15,592 nucleotides of DNA, from the NCBI RefSeq assembly GCF_937875265.1, contig NZ_CALLXM010000274.1:1-15592 (forward strand). Reading direction: 5' to 3'. A program made the translations under genes and the position numbers. Below, in pieces: positions 1 to 6,942 of this stretch. The stretch's first letter is position 1; each line of letters starts with the position of its first letter. The notes beneath the pieces are model-generated. The model searched no databases, had not been told where the DNA came from, and saw only the letters and a program-made list of their open reading frames with translations. This DNA is from an uncultured Acetobacter sp. (lineage in GTDB: Bacteria; Pseudomonadota; Alphaproteobacteria; Acetobacterales; Acetobacteraceae).

Positions 1-22
1 GGATGTCGAGATCAAACTTTAA
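1..22 (+). CDS. rpsJ: 30S ribosomal protein S10, 3' end only
   Basis: Only the last six codons and the stop are present. Bases 2-19 read D-V-E-I-K-L and bases 20-22 are TAA; base 1 is the last base of the preceding codon. A C-terminus of the form DVEIKL is typical of alphaproteobacterial S10, and rpsJ is the gene that normally precedes rplC in the S10 operon. Both the residues and the position therefore agree. The stop codon overlaps the AAGG (21-24) that serves as ribosome binding site for rplC, so the two genes are probably translationally coupled. The stub is too short for anything more to be said. Confidence 0.85.
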
Positions 23-32
23 GGTCCAGACG

Positions 33-716
33 ATGCGCACCGGATTGATCGCAAAGAAGTTGGGCATGTCCCGACTGTTCAAGGAAGACGGCACACATGT
101 GCCTGTCACCGTCTTGCATGTTGATGAACTGCAGGTGGTGGACGTTCGTACTCAGGAGCGTGATGGTTACGTAGCCGTCCAGCTGGGTATGGGCAACGCC
201 AAGGTGAAAAACGTAACAAAACCCAACCGTGGCCATTTCGCCCGCGTGAAGGTGGAACCCAAGAAAACAGTTCGTGAGTTCCGGGTGGCCGATGACGCTA
301 CACTGGAAGTTGGTGCTGCTCTTTCTGCTTCTCATTTCGTTGTTGGCCAGAAGGTTGACGTGACGGGGACAAGCAAGGGTAAGGGGTTTGCTGGCGCCAT
401 GAAGCGCTGGAATTTTGCTGGTCTTGAAGCCTCGCATGGTGTGTCCGTTTCGCACCGTTCGCATGGTTCGACCGGTAACCGCCAGGATCCCGGCAAAACC
501 TTCAAGAACAAGAAAATGGCTGGTCATCTGGGTGATGAACGCGTGACCACCTTGAATCTGGAAATCGCAGCGGTCGATCCGGAAAAGAATCTGATCATGA
601 TTCGTGGCTCCGTTCCGGGAGCAAAGAATGGTGTCGTTCTCATTCGTGATGCGATCAAGAAAGCCCGCCACAGCGATGCGCCGTACCCGGCAGCACTTGT
701 GAAGGCGGAGGCCTGA
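33..716 (+). CDS. rplC: 50S ribosomal protein L3
   Basis: L3 is an early-assembly 23S rRNA-binding protein whose extended loop reaches towards the peptidyl transferase centre. The protein has 227 residues from the ATG at 33. It opens MRTGLIAKKLGMSRLF, the usual L3 N-terminus, and carries the conserved stretch GTSKGKGFAGAMKRWNF in its middle, followed by the loop with SVSHRSHGSTGNRQDPGKTFKNKKMAGH-type wording. The reading frame is open to an ATG at 3, but that would add ten residues not found in L3 and would start inside rpsJ. ATG 33 has AAGG at 21-24 with an 8-nt spacer, so I chose it. The next gene follows after 4 nt. Confidence 0.95.
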   Translation: MRTGLIAKKLGMSRLFKEDGTHVPVTVLHVDELQVVDVRTQERDGYVAVQLGMGNAKVKNVTKPNRGHFARVKVEPKKTVREFRVADDATLEVGAALSASHFVVGQKVDVTGTSKGKGFAGAMKRWNFAGLEASHGVSVSHRSHGSTGNRQDPGKTFKNKKMAGHLGDERVTTLNLEIAAVDPEKNLIMIRGSVPGAKNGVVLIRDAIKKARHSDAPYPAALVKAEA

Positions 717-720
717 GATC

Positions 721-1335
721 ATGGAAATCGAAATCAAGACACTTGATAACGGCACGGCTGGTTCAGCTACGCTCCCCGAAGAACTTTTCGGCGCAGCACC
801 CCGGGCGGACGTAATGGCGCGTGTTGTGCACTGGCAGCTGGCCAAGCGCCGCGCTGGCACGCACAAGGTCAAGGGCATGGGCGAAGTGTCCGGCACGACC
901 AAAAAGCCATATCGCCAGAAAGGTACCGGTAGTGCACGTCAGGGCTCCCTGCGCGCGCCTCAGTACCGTACTGGTGGTGTTGTGCATGGTCCGGTTGTGC
1001 GCGATCATGGCTACGACCTGCCTAAAAAGGTACGTCGCCTGGGCCTGATCTCGGCTCTGTCGCAGAAGGCGGCCGAAGGCAAGCTGGTTGTTCTGGACGC
1101 GGCTTCGGGCGTGACCAAGACCAGCGAACTGGCAAAAAAGCTGCAAGGCCTGGGCTGGGGCTCCGCTCTGATCGTGGATGCAACCGTGGACGAAAATTTC
1201 GTGCGCGCTGCTCGCAACCTGCCAAAGATCGACATTCTGCCGACCATTGGCGCGAATGTTTATGACATTCTGAACCATGAGGTGCTTGCCATCACGCAGG
1301 CAGGCCTTGAAGGACTGAAGGAACGCCTGGCATGA
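721..1335 (+). CDS. rplD: 50S ribosomal protein L4
   Basis: L4 binds 23S rRNA and its long loop lines the nascent-peptide exit tunnel. The 204-residue product has the L4 signature of the tunnel loop, KPYRQKGTGSARQGSLRAPQ at about residues 62-81, followed by GGVVHGP and the C-terminal Rossmann-like half ending in HEVLAITQAGLEGLKERLA. In E. coli L4 also represses the S10 operon; the leader where that happens lies upstream of this window, so nothing can be said here. GGAGG at 707-711 lies 9 nt before the ATG. The stop overlaps the start of rplW (ATGA, 1332-1335). Confidence 0.96.
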   Translation: MEIEIKTLDNGTAGSATLPEELFGAAPRADVMARVVHWQLAKRRAGTHKVKGMGEVSGTTKKPYRQKGTGSARQGSLRAPQYRTGGVVHGPVVRDHGYDLPKKVRRLGLISALSQKAAEGKLVVLDAASGVTKTSELAKKLQGLGWGSALIVDATVDENFVRAARNLPKIDILPTIGANVYDILNHEVLAITQAGLEGLKERLA

Positions 1336-1667
1336 CGAATATTCTTGCTATTCGCAAGAAAGCCGAGCGTCTCTCTCGGGAGGCTCTGTACGACATCGTG
1401 CGGACGCCTGTCATTACCGAGAAGGCGACTGCGCTTTCTGAAAAAAATCAGGTTGTTTTCAAGGTCGCAATGACGGCTAGCAAGCCTGAAATCAAGGTTG
1501 CGGTGGAAACGCTGTTCGGGGTCAAGGTTGTTGGTGTCAACACCCTTGTCCAGAAAGGTAAAACCAAACGCTTTAAAGGGCGTGCGGGTCAGCGTTCTGA
1601 CGTTAAGAAGGCGTTCGTTCAGCTTGCAGAAGGTCAGTCCATCGACCTGACCGCGAAGCTGGCGTGA
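1332..1667 (+). CDS. rplW: 50S ribosomal protein L23
   Basis: L23 sits at the exit of the peptide tunnel and is the docking site for trigger factor, SRP and the Sec translocon. The 111-residue product contains the family core LYDIVRTPVITEKAT (about residues 19-33), then VVFKVAMTASKPEIKVAVE and the loop GVNTLVQKGKTKRFKGRAG. About ten extra residues precede the core compared with E. coli L23. I keep the long start because AAGGA at 1318-1322 is 9 nt upstream of ATG 1332 and because the gene then overlaps rplD by the classic ATGA, implying stop-start coupling. I recall similar N-terminal extensions in other acetic acid bacteria, but this is memory only. Confidence 0.94.
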   Translation: MTNILAIRKKAERLSREALYDIVRTPVITEKATALSEKNQVVFKVAMTASKPEIKVAVETLFGVKVVGVNTLVQKGKTKRFKGRAGQRSDVKKAFVQLAEGQSIDLTAKLA

Positions 1668-1683
1668 CCAAGGGTAGAAACTA

Positions 1684-2514
1684 ATGGCACTGAAGCACTT
1701 TAATCCTGTCACGCCGAGCCTGCGTGGTACGGTTCTGATTGATCGTGCTGACCTCTGGAAGGGCAAGCCGGTCAAGCAGCTTACGGAAGGTAAGAGCAAG
1801 TCGGGCGGTCGTAATAATAACGGCCGTATCACGTCTCGCTTCCGTGGCGGCGGTCATAAGCAGTCCTATCGTTATGTGGACTTCAAGCGTCGTAAATTCG
1901 ACGTGCTGGGTACTGTGGAACGTCTTGAATACGATCCCAACCGCACGGCCTTTATTGCGCTGGTGAAGTACGAAGACGGTGAGCTGGCTTACATTCTGGC
2001 ACCACAGCGTCTGAAGGTTGGTGACAATGTCATCGCCGGTGCGCGCGTGGATATTAAGCCAGGCAATGCTATGCCGCTTGCGTCCATTCCGGTGGGTACG
2101 ATCATCCATAACATCGAACTGAAGCAGGGCGCTGGTGGTAAGCTGGCCCGTTCCGCAGGGACGTATGCACAGTTGGTTGGCAAGGATTCGGGCTACGCCC
2201 AGATCAAGCTGCAGTCTGGTGAATTGCGTGTTGTGCGCGGTGAGTGCATGGCGACCGTTGGTGCCGTGTCCAACCCGGATAACATGAACCAGCATATGGG
2301 TAAGGCTGGTCGTTCGCGTTGGCTGGGTCGCCGTCCGCATAACCGCGGCGTGGTGATGAACCCGGTTGACCATCCGCATGGTGGTGGTGAAGGCCGCACA
2401 TCTGGTGGTCGTCATCCGGTTACGCCGTGGGGCAAGCCCACCAAAGGTTACAAAACTCGGGTCAACAAGCGGACGGACGGTCTGATTATCCGTCGCCGGA
2501 AGACCGGCAAGTAA
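1684..2514 (+). CDS. rplB: 50S ribosomal protein L2
   Basis: L2 is one of the most conserved ribosomal proteins, needed for subunit association and for peptidyl transferase centre assembly. The product has 276 residues, the normal length. It starts MALKHFNPVTPSLRG, has the OB-fold stretch RFRGGGHKQSYRYVDFKR (about 52-69) and the C-terminal signature MNPVDHPHGGGEGRTSGG (about 225-242). The histidine in this signature corresponds to the functionally important His of E. coli L2. AAGGG at 1670-1674 lies 9 nt before the start. It is 16 nt after rplW and 13 nt before rpsS, in the standard S10-operon order. Confidence 0.97.
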   Translation: MALKHFNPVTPSLRGTVLIDRADLWKGKPVKQLTEGKSKSGGRNNNGRITSRFRGGGHKQSYRYVDFKRRKFDVLGTVERLEYDPNRTAFIALVKYEDGELAYILAPQRLKVGDNVIAGARVDIKPGNAMPLASIPVGTIIHNIELKQGAGGKLARSAGTYAQLVGKDSGYAQIKLQSGELRVVRGECMATVGAVSNPDNMNQHMGKAGRSRWLGRRPHNRGVVMNPVDHPHGGGEGRTSGGRHPVTPWGKPTKGYKTRVNKRTDGLIIRRRKTGK

Positions 2515-2527
2515 GGGGCAATAGAAG

Positions 2528-2806
2528 ATGGCACGTTCCGTCTGGAAAGGTCCGTTCGTCGACGGGTATCTGCTGAACAAGGCTGAAGTATCCCGCGCAT
2601 CGGGTCGGAATGAAGTGATCAAGATCTGGTCGCGTCGTTCTACGATTCTTCCGCAGTTCGTTGGTCTGACGTTCGGTGTTTATAACGGTCAGAAGTTCCT
2701 GCCTGTGCAGGTGACGGAGAATATGGTTGGCCACAAGTTTGGCGAATTCTCCCCCACCCGTACATTCCACGGGCATGGTGCTGACAAGAAGTCTAAGCGG
2801 GGCTAA
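2528..2806 (+). CDS. rpsS: 30S ribosomal protein S19
   Basis: S19 forms a complex with S13 in the head of the small subunit and contacts the A-site tRNA region. The 92-residue product shows the whole family pattern: MARSVWKGPFVDGYL at the N-terminus, IKIWSRRSTILPQFVG in the middle, and GHKFGEFSPTRTFHGHGADK near the C-terminus. Length and start match the family. AAGGGG (2513-2518) overlaps the rplB stop and is 9 nt from the ATG. rplV follows 8 nt later. Confidence 0.96.
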   Translation: MARSVWKGPFVDGYLLNKAEVSRASGRNEVIKIWSRRSTILPQFVGLTFGVYNGQKFLPVQVTENMVGHKFGEFSPTRTFHGHGADKKSKRG

Positions 2807-2814
2807 GAGCACAG

Positions 2815-3225
2815 ATGAGCAAGCCGAAGCATCCGCGCACGCTCGCGGAAACAGAAGCGCAAGCTATCACGCGTAACATTCGGGTTAGCCCCCGCAAGCT
2901 AAACCTTGTGGCAGGCCTGATCCGTAATAAACCTGCATCTCAGGCAATTGCGACGCTGACATTCTCCAAGCGCCGTATCGCTCAGCAGGTTAAGAAAACG
3001 CTGGAAAGCGCGATCGCAAACGCTGAAAACAATCACCAGCTGGACGTTGATCAGCTGGTGGTGAAGACGGCCGAAGTGGGCAAGTCCATTGTCATGCGCC
3101 GTTTTCACGCACGTGGCCGCGGTCGTTCCGCACGTGTTGAAAAGTTTTTCAGTCACCTGAAGATTGTTGTAGCCGAACGGGCGGTTGTGTCCGACACGGC
3201 TTCTTCCGAGCAGAAGGCGGCCTGA
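2815..3225 (+). CDS. rplV: 50S ribosomal protein L22
   Basis: L22 binds all domains of 23S rRNA and its beta-hairpin reaches into the exit tunnel at the constriction where macrolide resistance mutations arise. The 136-residue product is longer than the roughly 110 residues of E. coli L22, with about 20 extra residues at the N-terminus and a short acidic-to-polar tail (SDTASSEQKAA). The core ITRNIRVSPRKLNLVAGLIR and the tunnel hairpin MRRFHARGRGRSARVEKFFSH (about 95-115) are clear. The RBS is weak: AAGAG at 2805-2809, overlapping the rpsS stop, with a 5-nt spacer, which suggests coupling to rpsS. Confidence 0.95.
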   Translation: MSKPKHPRTLAETEAQAITRNIRVSPRKLNLVAGLIRNKPASQAIATLTFSKRRIAQQVKKTLESAIANAENNHQLDVDQLVVKTAEVGKSIVMRRFHARGRGRSARVEKFFSHLKIVVAERAVVSDTASSEQKAA

Positions 3226-3228
3226 GAT

Positions 3229-3906
3229 ATGGGGCATAAAGTCAATCCGATCGGGCTGCGGCTCGGCATCAACCGTACCTGGGACAGCCGCTGGTACGCA
3301 GACGCGGATTATTCGCGTCTGCTGCACGAAGACCTTAAGCTTCGTGCATTCCTGCGTCGCAAGCTTGCTGGCGCAGGCGTGTCTCGCGTGGTTATCGAAC
3401 GCCCGGCCAAAAAGCCGCGCGTTACGATCTATGCGGCACGTCCTGGCGTTGTCATTGGCAAGAAGGGGCAGGATATCGACGCTCTGCGCAAGGAACTGAC
3501 CCGTATGGCCGGTACCGAAGTTGCGCTGAACATCGTTGAAATCCGCAAGCCGGAAATCGATGCGACCCTGGTGGCCGAAAACATTGCCCAGCAGCTTGAA
3601 CGCCGCGTGGCCTTCCGTCGCGCCATGAAGCGTGCCGTGCAGTCCGCGATGCGTCTGGGTGCGCAGGGTATCCGTATCAATTGCTCTGGCCGTTTGGGCG
3701 GTGCTGAAATCGCACGTATCGAATGGTATCGCGAAGGTCGTGTGCCCTTGCACACCCTGCGCGCCGACATCGATTATGGCACGGCAACGGCGAAGACCAC
3801 CTATGGCACCTGCGGTGTGAAGGTATGGATCTTCAAGGGTGAAATTCTTGCTCATGATCCGTTGGCACAGGATCGCCGGGCGGCCGAACAGGCTCCTCAG
3901 CGCTGA
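3229..3906 (+). CDS. rpsC: 30S ribosomal protein S3
   Basis: S3 lies at the mRNA entry tunnel of the small subunit and has helicase-related contacts with incoming mRNA. The product has 225 residues. It begins MGHKVNPIGLRLGINRTWDS, has a type II KH domain whose GxxG loop is GKKG at residues 77-80, and a C-terminal S3 domain with NCSGRLGGAEIARIEWYREG and the pattern IDYGTATAKTTYGTCGVKVW. Only 3 nt separate it from the rplV stop. The best RBS is AGAAGG at 3212-3217, inside the end of rplV and 11 nt from the ATG, a slightly long spacing. Confidence 0.96.
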   Translation: MGHKVNPIGLRLGINRTWDSRWYADADYSRLLHEDLKLRAFLRRKLAGAGVSRVVIERPAKKPRVTIYAARPGVVIGKKGQDIDALRKELTRMAGTEVALNIVEIRKPEIDATLVAENIAQQLERRVAFRRAMKRAVQSAMRLGAQGIRINCSGRLGGAEIARIEWYREGRVPLHTLRADIDYGTATAKTTYGTCGVKVWIFKGEILAHDPLAQDRRAAEQAPQR

Positions 3907-3923
3907 GGAGAGGATAAAAAACA

Positions 3924-4340
3924 ATGCTTTCCCCTAAGCGGACAAAATTCCGCAAAGCACATAAAGGCCGTATCCACGGCCTTGCAAAAAGCGGTACCAC
4001 ACTGAACTTTGGTACGTTTGGTCTCAAAGCTCTGCAGCCGGAACGTATTACGGCGCGCCAGATCGAGGCCTCCCGTCGTGCCATTACCCGCGCCATGAAA
4101 CGCGCCGGTCGCGTCTGGATTCGGATCTTTCCCGATATTCCGGTCTCGACAAAGCCCGCAGAAGTGCGTATGGGCTCCGGTAAGGGATCGCCTGAATTCT
4201 GGGTGGCCCGTGTGAAGCCTGGTCGCATTTTGTTCGAGATCGAAGGTGTTCCGCCTGAACTGGCGCGTGAAGCGCTGGCTCTTGGGGCCGCCAAGCTGCC
4301 GATCAAGACCAAATTTGTGACCCGAATTGGAGATGCGTAA
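3924..4340 (+). CDS. rplP: 50S ribosomal protein L16
   Basis: L16 organises the A-site tRNA elbow region of the large subunit. The 138-residue product shows MLSPKRTKFRKAHKGR at the N-terminus, ITARQIEASRRAITRAMKR (about 42-60), and MGSGKGSPEFWVA (about 83-95). Arg82 just before this motif corresponds to the arginine that E. coli YcfD hydroxylates; whether that happens here cannot be seen. The RBS is strong (GGAGAGGA, 3906-3913, 10-nt spacer). The final codons contain the GGAG that drives rpmC, so the two genes are functionally interlocked. Confidence 0.96.
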   Translation: MLSPKRTKFRKAHKGRIHGLAKSGTTLNFGTFGLKALQPERITARQIEASRRAITRAMKRAGRVWIRIFPDIPVSTKPAEVRMGSGKGSPEFWVARVKPGRILFEIEGVPPELAREALALGAAKLPIKTKFVTRIGDA

Positions 4341-4341
4341 G

Positions 4342-4578
4342 ATGGTAAAGGCAGTAAAGCCAGCTGATTTGCGCGCCAAAACATCGGACGAGCTTGAAGC
4401 CCGTCTGGTGGAGCTTAAGCGCGAACAGCTCAACTTGCGCTTCCAGCAGGCCACCGGGCAGACAGAAGCACAGAGCCGTGTTCGTGCGGTCCGTCGTGAA
4501 ATTGCGCGCATCAAGACAATTGCTGCGCAGAATGCAAAGAATGTAGCAGGTGCAAAAACATCTGCTGCCAATGTCTGA
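4342..4578 (+). CDS. rpmC: 50S ribosomal protein L29
   Basis: L29 is a small helical protein next to L23 at the tunnel exit. From ATG 4342 it has 78 residues: a first helix with ADLRAKTSDELEARLVELK and the family signature LRFQQATGQTEAQSRVRAVR followed by REIARIKTI. An Ala/Lys-rich tail of about 15 residues follows, so it is slightly longer than the usual 60-70. The frame is also open from TTG 4327 and ATG 4333, both inside rplP. I chose 4342 because GGAG at 4329-4332 is then 9 nt away, whereas it would abut ATG 4333. Start and upstream stop are separated by one base. Confidence 0.92.
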   Translation: MVKAVKPADLRAKTSDELEARLVELKREQLNLRFQQATGQTEAQSRVRAVRREIARIKTIAAQNAKNVAGAKTSAANV

Positions 4579-4591
4579 GGAGAGGTAGCCG

Positions 4592-4861
4592 ATGCCGAGG
4601 CGCGTCCTGACCGGGCGTGTGACGAGCGACAAGATGGACAAGACCGTTACGGTTCTTGTCGATCGTCGCGTCATGCATCCAATGTATAAGAAGTTCATTC
4701 GTCGCTCCAAGAAGTATGCGGCGCATGATGAAGAAAACATCTGCAAGACGGGTGATTCCGTGCGGATTGTTGAATGTGCGCCTATTTCACGGCGTAAGAC
4801 GTGGACCGTGATTTCCCGCAACGGTGAAGCCGTAGGCGCGGAAGCAACTGCGTCGGCCTAA
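4592..4861 (+). CDS. rpsQ: 30S ribosomal protein S17
   Basis: S17 is a primary 16S rRNA-binding OB-fold protein. The 89-residue product has the typical N-terminus MPRRVLTGRVTSDKMDKTVT, then HPMYKKFIRRSKKYAAHDE (about 29-47) and GDSVRIVECAPISRRKTW (about 54-71). A short Ala/Glu tail ends the protein. The start is preceded by AGAGGT at 4581-4586 (5-nt spacer) with GAGG immediately before it. It sits 13 nt after rpmC, the conserved rplP-rpmC-rpsQ order. Confidence 0.96.
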   Translation: MPRRVLTGRVTSDKMDKTVTVLVDRRVMHPMYKKFIRRSKKYAAHDEENICKTGDSVRIVECAPISRRKTWTVISRNGEAVGAEATASA

Positions 4862-4878
4862 CGTAAGGATTTTAGGTT

Positions 4879-5247
4879 ATGATCCATCCCGAGACCAACC
4901 TCGATGTGGCCGACAATTCCGGTGCACGTCAGGTGCAGTGCATTAAGGTGCTGGGCGGTTCCAAGCGGAAGTCTGCCTCGGTCGGCGACGTGATCGTCGT
5001 TTCCGTCAAGGAAGCCATCCCCCGTGGGAAGGTGAAGAAGGGCGATGTTCACCAGGCCGTTATCGTGCGTACCTCTTATCCGGTTCGTCGCCCCGATGGC
5101 AGCGCCATTCGGTTCGACCGCAACGCTGCCGTGTTGATCAACAAGCAGCAGGAGCCGATCGGTACCCGTATCTTTGGCCCGGTTGTGCGTGAACTGCGTG
5201 CCAAGAAGTTCATGAAGATCATCTCTTTGGCGCCGGAGGTGCTGTAA
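4879..5247 (+). CDS. rplN: 50S ribosomal protein L14
   Basis: L14 forms an inter-subunit bridge to 16S rRNA helix 14 and is the binding site of the silencing factor RsfS. The 122-residue product is exactly the usual bacterial length. Motifs seen are LDVADNSGARQVQCIKVLGG (about 8-27), GDVIVVSVKEAIPRGKVKKG and the C-terminal IGTRIFGPVVRELR (about 97-110). AAGGA at 4865-4869 precedes the ATG by 9 nt. The TAA stop shares one base with the rplX start (TAATG, 5245-5249). Confidence 0.97.
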   Translation: MIHPETNLDVADNSGARQVQCIKVLGGSKRKSASVGDVIVVSVKEAIPRGKVKKGDVHQAVIVRTSYPVRRPDGSAIRFDRNAAVLINKQQEPIGTRIFGPVVRELRAKKFMKIISLAPEVL

Positions 5248-5567
5248 TGGCTGCCCGCATTAAAAAAGGCGATACGGTTGTCGTCATCACCGGCTCTTCC
5301 AAGGGCGTGCAGGGTGAAGTTCTGGAGGTTCGTCCTTCAGAAGATCGCGCTGTGGTGCGTGGTGTTGCAATTGCCAAGCGCCACCAGCGCGCAAAACGTA
5401 TGGGTGAAGAAGGTGGGATTATTGCCCGTGAGGCAGCCGTCCACCTCTCCAACCTGAAGCTCGTTGACCCTGCTTCCAAAAAGCCGACACGCGTTGGTTT
5501 CCGGGTGCTGGAAAACGGCAAAAAAGTTCGCGTTGCCAAGGCGACTGGCGAAGTGATTGAAGGTTGA
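5247..5567 (+). CDS. rplX: 50S ribosomal protein L24
   Basis: L24 initiates large-subunit assembly by binding the 5' end of 23S rRNA. The 106-residue product begins with a KOW motif, IKKGDTVVVITGSSKGVQG at about residues 5-23, followed by GEVLEVRPSEDRAVVRGV. It also has the KRMGEEGGIIAREAAVHLSN segment typical of the family, and it ends with the basic strand RVGFRVLENGKKVRVAKATGE. GGAGGT at 5235-5240, inside rplN, lies 6 nt before the ATG. Together with the one-base overlap this indicates coupled translation with rplN. Confidence 0.96.
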   Translation: MAARIKKGDTVVVITGSSKGVQGEVLEVRPSEDRAVVRGVAIAKRHQRAKRMGEEGGIIAREAAVHLSNLKLVDPASKKPTRVGFRVLENGKKVRVAKATGEVIEG

Positions 5568-5577
5568 GAGGCCAGGT

Positions 5578-6147
5578 ATGAGTGCGAATCAGGAAGGGCG
5601 TTCCCTCCCGCGCCTTCACCAGCGCTATGAGAGTGAACTTCGTGCCAAGCTGCGTGAGCAGTTTGGATATGGCAACGAAATGCAGGTGCCGCGGCTTGAA
5701 AAAATCGTCCTGAACATGGGCGTTGGCGAAGCCGCGGGTGACCAGAAGAAGCTGGATGCAGCAGTTGCGGAAATGACCCTTATTGCAGGTCAGAAGCCGG
5801 TTAAAACGGTTGCCAAAAAGGCAATCGCCGGTTTCAAGATCCGCGAAGGGCTGCCGATTGGCTGCAAGGTCACGCTGCGTCGGGCTCGGATGTACGAATT
5901 TCTCGATCGTCTTGTGACGATTGCGATGCCGCGTATCCGTGACTTCCGTGGTCTCCCTGCGACGAAAGGCTTTGACGGCCGTGGCAATTTTGCCCTGGGC
6001 CTGAAAGAGCAGATCGTTTTCCCGGAAATCGAATATGACAAGGTGGACGAAGTCCGCGGTATGGATGTCGTGTTCGTGACCAGCGCGAAAACGGATGCTG
6101 AAGCTAAAGCTTTGCTGAAGGCGTTTGATCTTCCCTTCGTGGGATGA
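5578..6147 (+). CDS. rplE: 50S ribosomal protein L5
   Basis: L5 binds 5S rRNA together with L18 and contacts P-site tRNA. From ATG 5578 the protein has 189 residues. It shows RLHQRYESELRAKLREQFGY, then VPRLEKIVLNMGVGEA, the signature KPVKTVAKKAIAGFKIREG and, near the C-terminus, GLKEQIVFPEIEYDKVDEVR with GMDVVFVTSAKTDAEAKALL. The frame is open back to ATG 5557, seven codons earlier, but that lies inside rplX with no good RBS. GAGAGG at 5566-5571 with a 6-nt spacer supports 5578. The next gene is 71 nt away, the largest spacer in the cluster up to this point. Confidence 0.95.
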   Translation: MSANQEGRSLPRLHQRYESELRAKLREQFGYGNEMQVPRLEKIVLNMGVGEAAGDQKKLDAAVAEMTLIAGQKPVKTVAKKAIAGFKIREGLPIGCKVTLRRARMYEFLDRLVTIAMPRIRDFRGLPATKGFDGRGNFALGLKEQIVFPEIEYDKVDEVRGMDVVFVTSAKTDAEAKALLKAFDLPFVG

Positions 6148-6174
6148 TACAGGCTGCTTTATTGTGTGATCTTG

Positions 6175-6194
6175 GAAAACCGTCGAAGGTTTTC
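6175..6194 (+). other. Stem-loop in the rplE-rpsN spacer
   Basis: GAAAACC (6175-6181) and GGTTTTC (6188-6194) pair perfectly over 7 bp around the six-base loop GTCGAA. The stem lies in the 71-nt gap between rplE and rpsN and ends 10 nt before the rpsN RBS (GGAGGT, 6205-6210). There is no T-run after it, so it is not a standard terminator. A heptamer TCGAAGG also occurs twice nearby (6183-6189 and 6193-6199). Function is unknown; an mRNA processing or ribosomal-protein binding site would be possible guesses. Confidence 0.4.
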
Positions 6195-6218
6195 GAAGGG
6201 TTCCGGAGGTAATGTTGT

Positions 6219-6524
6219 ATGGCTAAAACATCTGCCATCCTGCGTAATGCTAAACGCAAGCGCATGGCGGCACGGGATAATGAGAAGCGTACCGCTCTCA
6301 AAAATATTGTAATGGACCGTTCTTTGCCCGTGGAAGATCGGTTCGATGCGTCTCTCAAGCTGGCAGAACTGCCGCGTAACGGTTCTCGTGTACGCGTGCG
6401 TCTGCGTTGCAAGCTGACAGGTCGTTCTCGCGGTAATTACCGCAAGTTTGAGCTGTGTCGTATCGCTTTCCGTGATCTGGCCTCTGATGGTCAGATTCCG
6501 GGAGTGGTAAAAGCTAGCTGGTAA
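6219..6524 (+). CDS. rpsN: 30S ribosomal protein S14 (long, zinc-free form)
   Basis: S14 is a late-assembling protein of the small-subunit head. The 101-residue product is the long form: it starts MAKTSAILRNAKRKRMAARD and ends with the signature RCKLTGRSRGNYRKFELCRI followed by AFRDLASDGQIPGVVKASW. The two CxxC pairs of the short zinc-binding form are missing, as expected for the C-minus type found in most proteobacteria. GGAGGT at 6205-6210 is 8 nt before the ATG. A second ATG at 6212 lies between RBS and start but is out of frame and too close to the RBS. Confidence 0.96.
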   Translation: MAKTSAILRNAKRKRMAARDNEKRTALKNIVMDRSLPVEDRFDASLKLAELPRNGSRVRVRLRCKLTGRSRGNYRKFELCRIAFRDLASDGQIPGVVKASW

Positions 6525-6533
6525 GGGCTCGAG

Positions 6534-6932
6534 ATGTCGCTTTCAGATCCTTTGGGTGATATGCTCACCCGTATTCGCAACGCTCAGCGTGCGCGTCACA
6601 ACTCTTGTGTTGCTCCGGCATCCAACCTGCGTGTGAACGTGCTTGAAGCTCTGCAGCGCGAAGGTTACATCCGCGGTTACAAGCGCGAAGAAGTGCGTAA
6701 GGGCATTGCCCAGCTGCACATCGAGCTGAAATACGCGGAAGGTGAACCGGTTATTCGTGAAATCCAGCGTGTTTCCCGCCCTGGCCGCCGCGTCTATTCC
6801 AAAATTAAAGAACTGCCGCGTGTCTGCGCTGGTCTGGGTGTTTCCATCCTGTCTACGCCGCGTGGTGTTCTGTCCGATGTAGAGGCCCGCGCCGCCAATG
6901 TTGGTGGTGAAGTCCTTTGCCGCGTATTCTGA
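6534..6932 (+). CDS. rpsH: 30S ribosomal protein S8
   Basis: S8 is a primary 16S rRNA-binding protein in the platform and, in E. coli, the feedback repressor of the spc operon. The 132-residue product has the N-terminus MSLSDPLGDMLTRIRNAQRA and the C-terminal RNA-binding signature with SRPGRRVYSKIKELPRVCAG, GLGVSILSTPRGVLSD, then EARAANVGGEVLCRVF. AAGGG at 6523-6527 overlaps the rpsN stop and is 6 nt from the start. Whether S8 also regulates this cluster is not visible; no sequence here was recognised as an S8 target copy. Confidence 0.96.
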   Translation: MSLSDPLGDMLTRIRNAQRARHNSCVAPASNLRVNVLEALQREGYIRGYKREEVRKGIAQLHIELKYAEGEPVIREIQRVSRPGRRVYSKIKELPRVCAGLGVSILSTPRGVLSDVEARAANVGGEVLCRVF

Positions 6933-6942
6933 GGAGGGATGA

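Noticed and set aside
3..32. Longer L3 start at ATG 3
   Set aside because: These bases encode the S10 C-terminus in another frame, and the added ten residues are unlike L3; ATG 33 has a proper RBS.
12..902. 296-codon open frame on the minus strand across rplC
   Set aside because: It is a shadow frame created by the codon bias of rplC/rplD; no recognisable protein family, no RBS, and it is antisense to a highly conserved gene.
2899..3924. 341-codon minus-strand frame across rplV and rpsC
   Set aside because: Antisense shadow of two conserved ribosomal genes; composition rich in Cys, His, Thr and Arg as expected from reverse-reading coding DNA.
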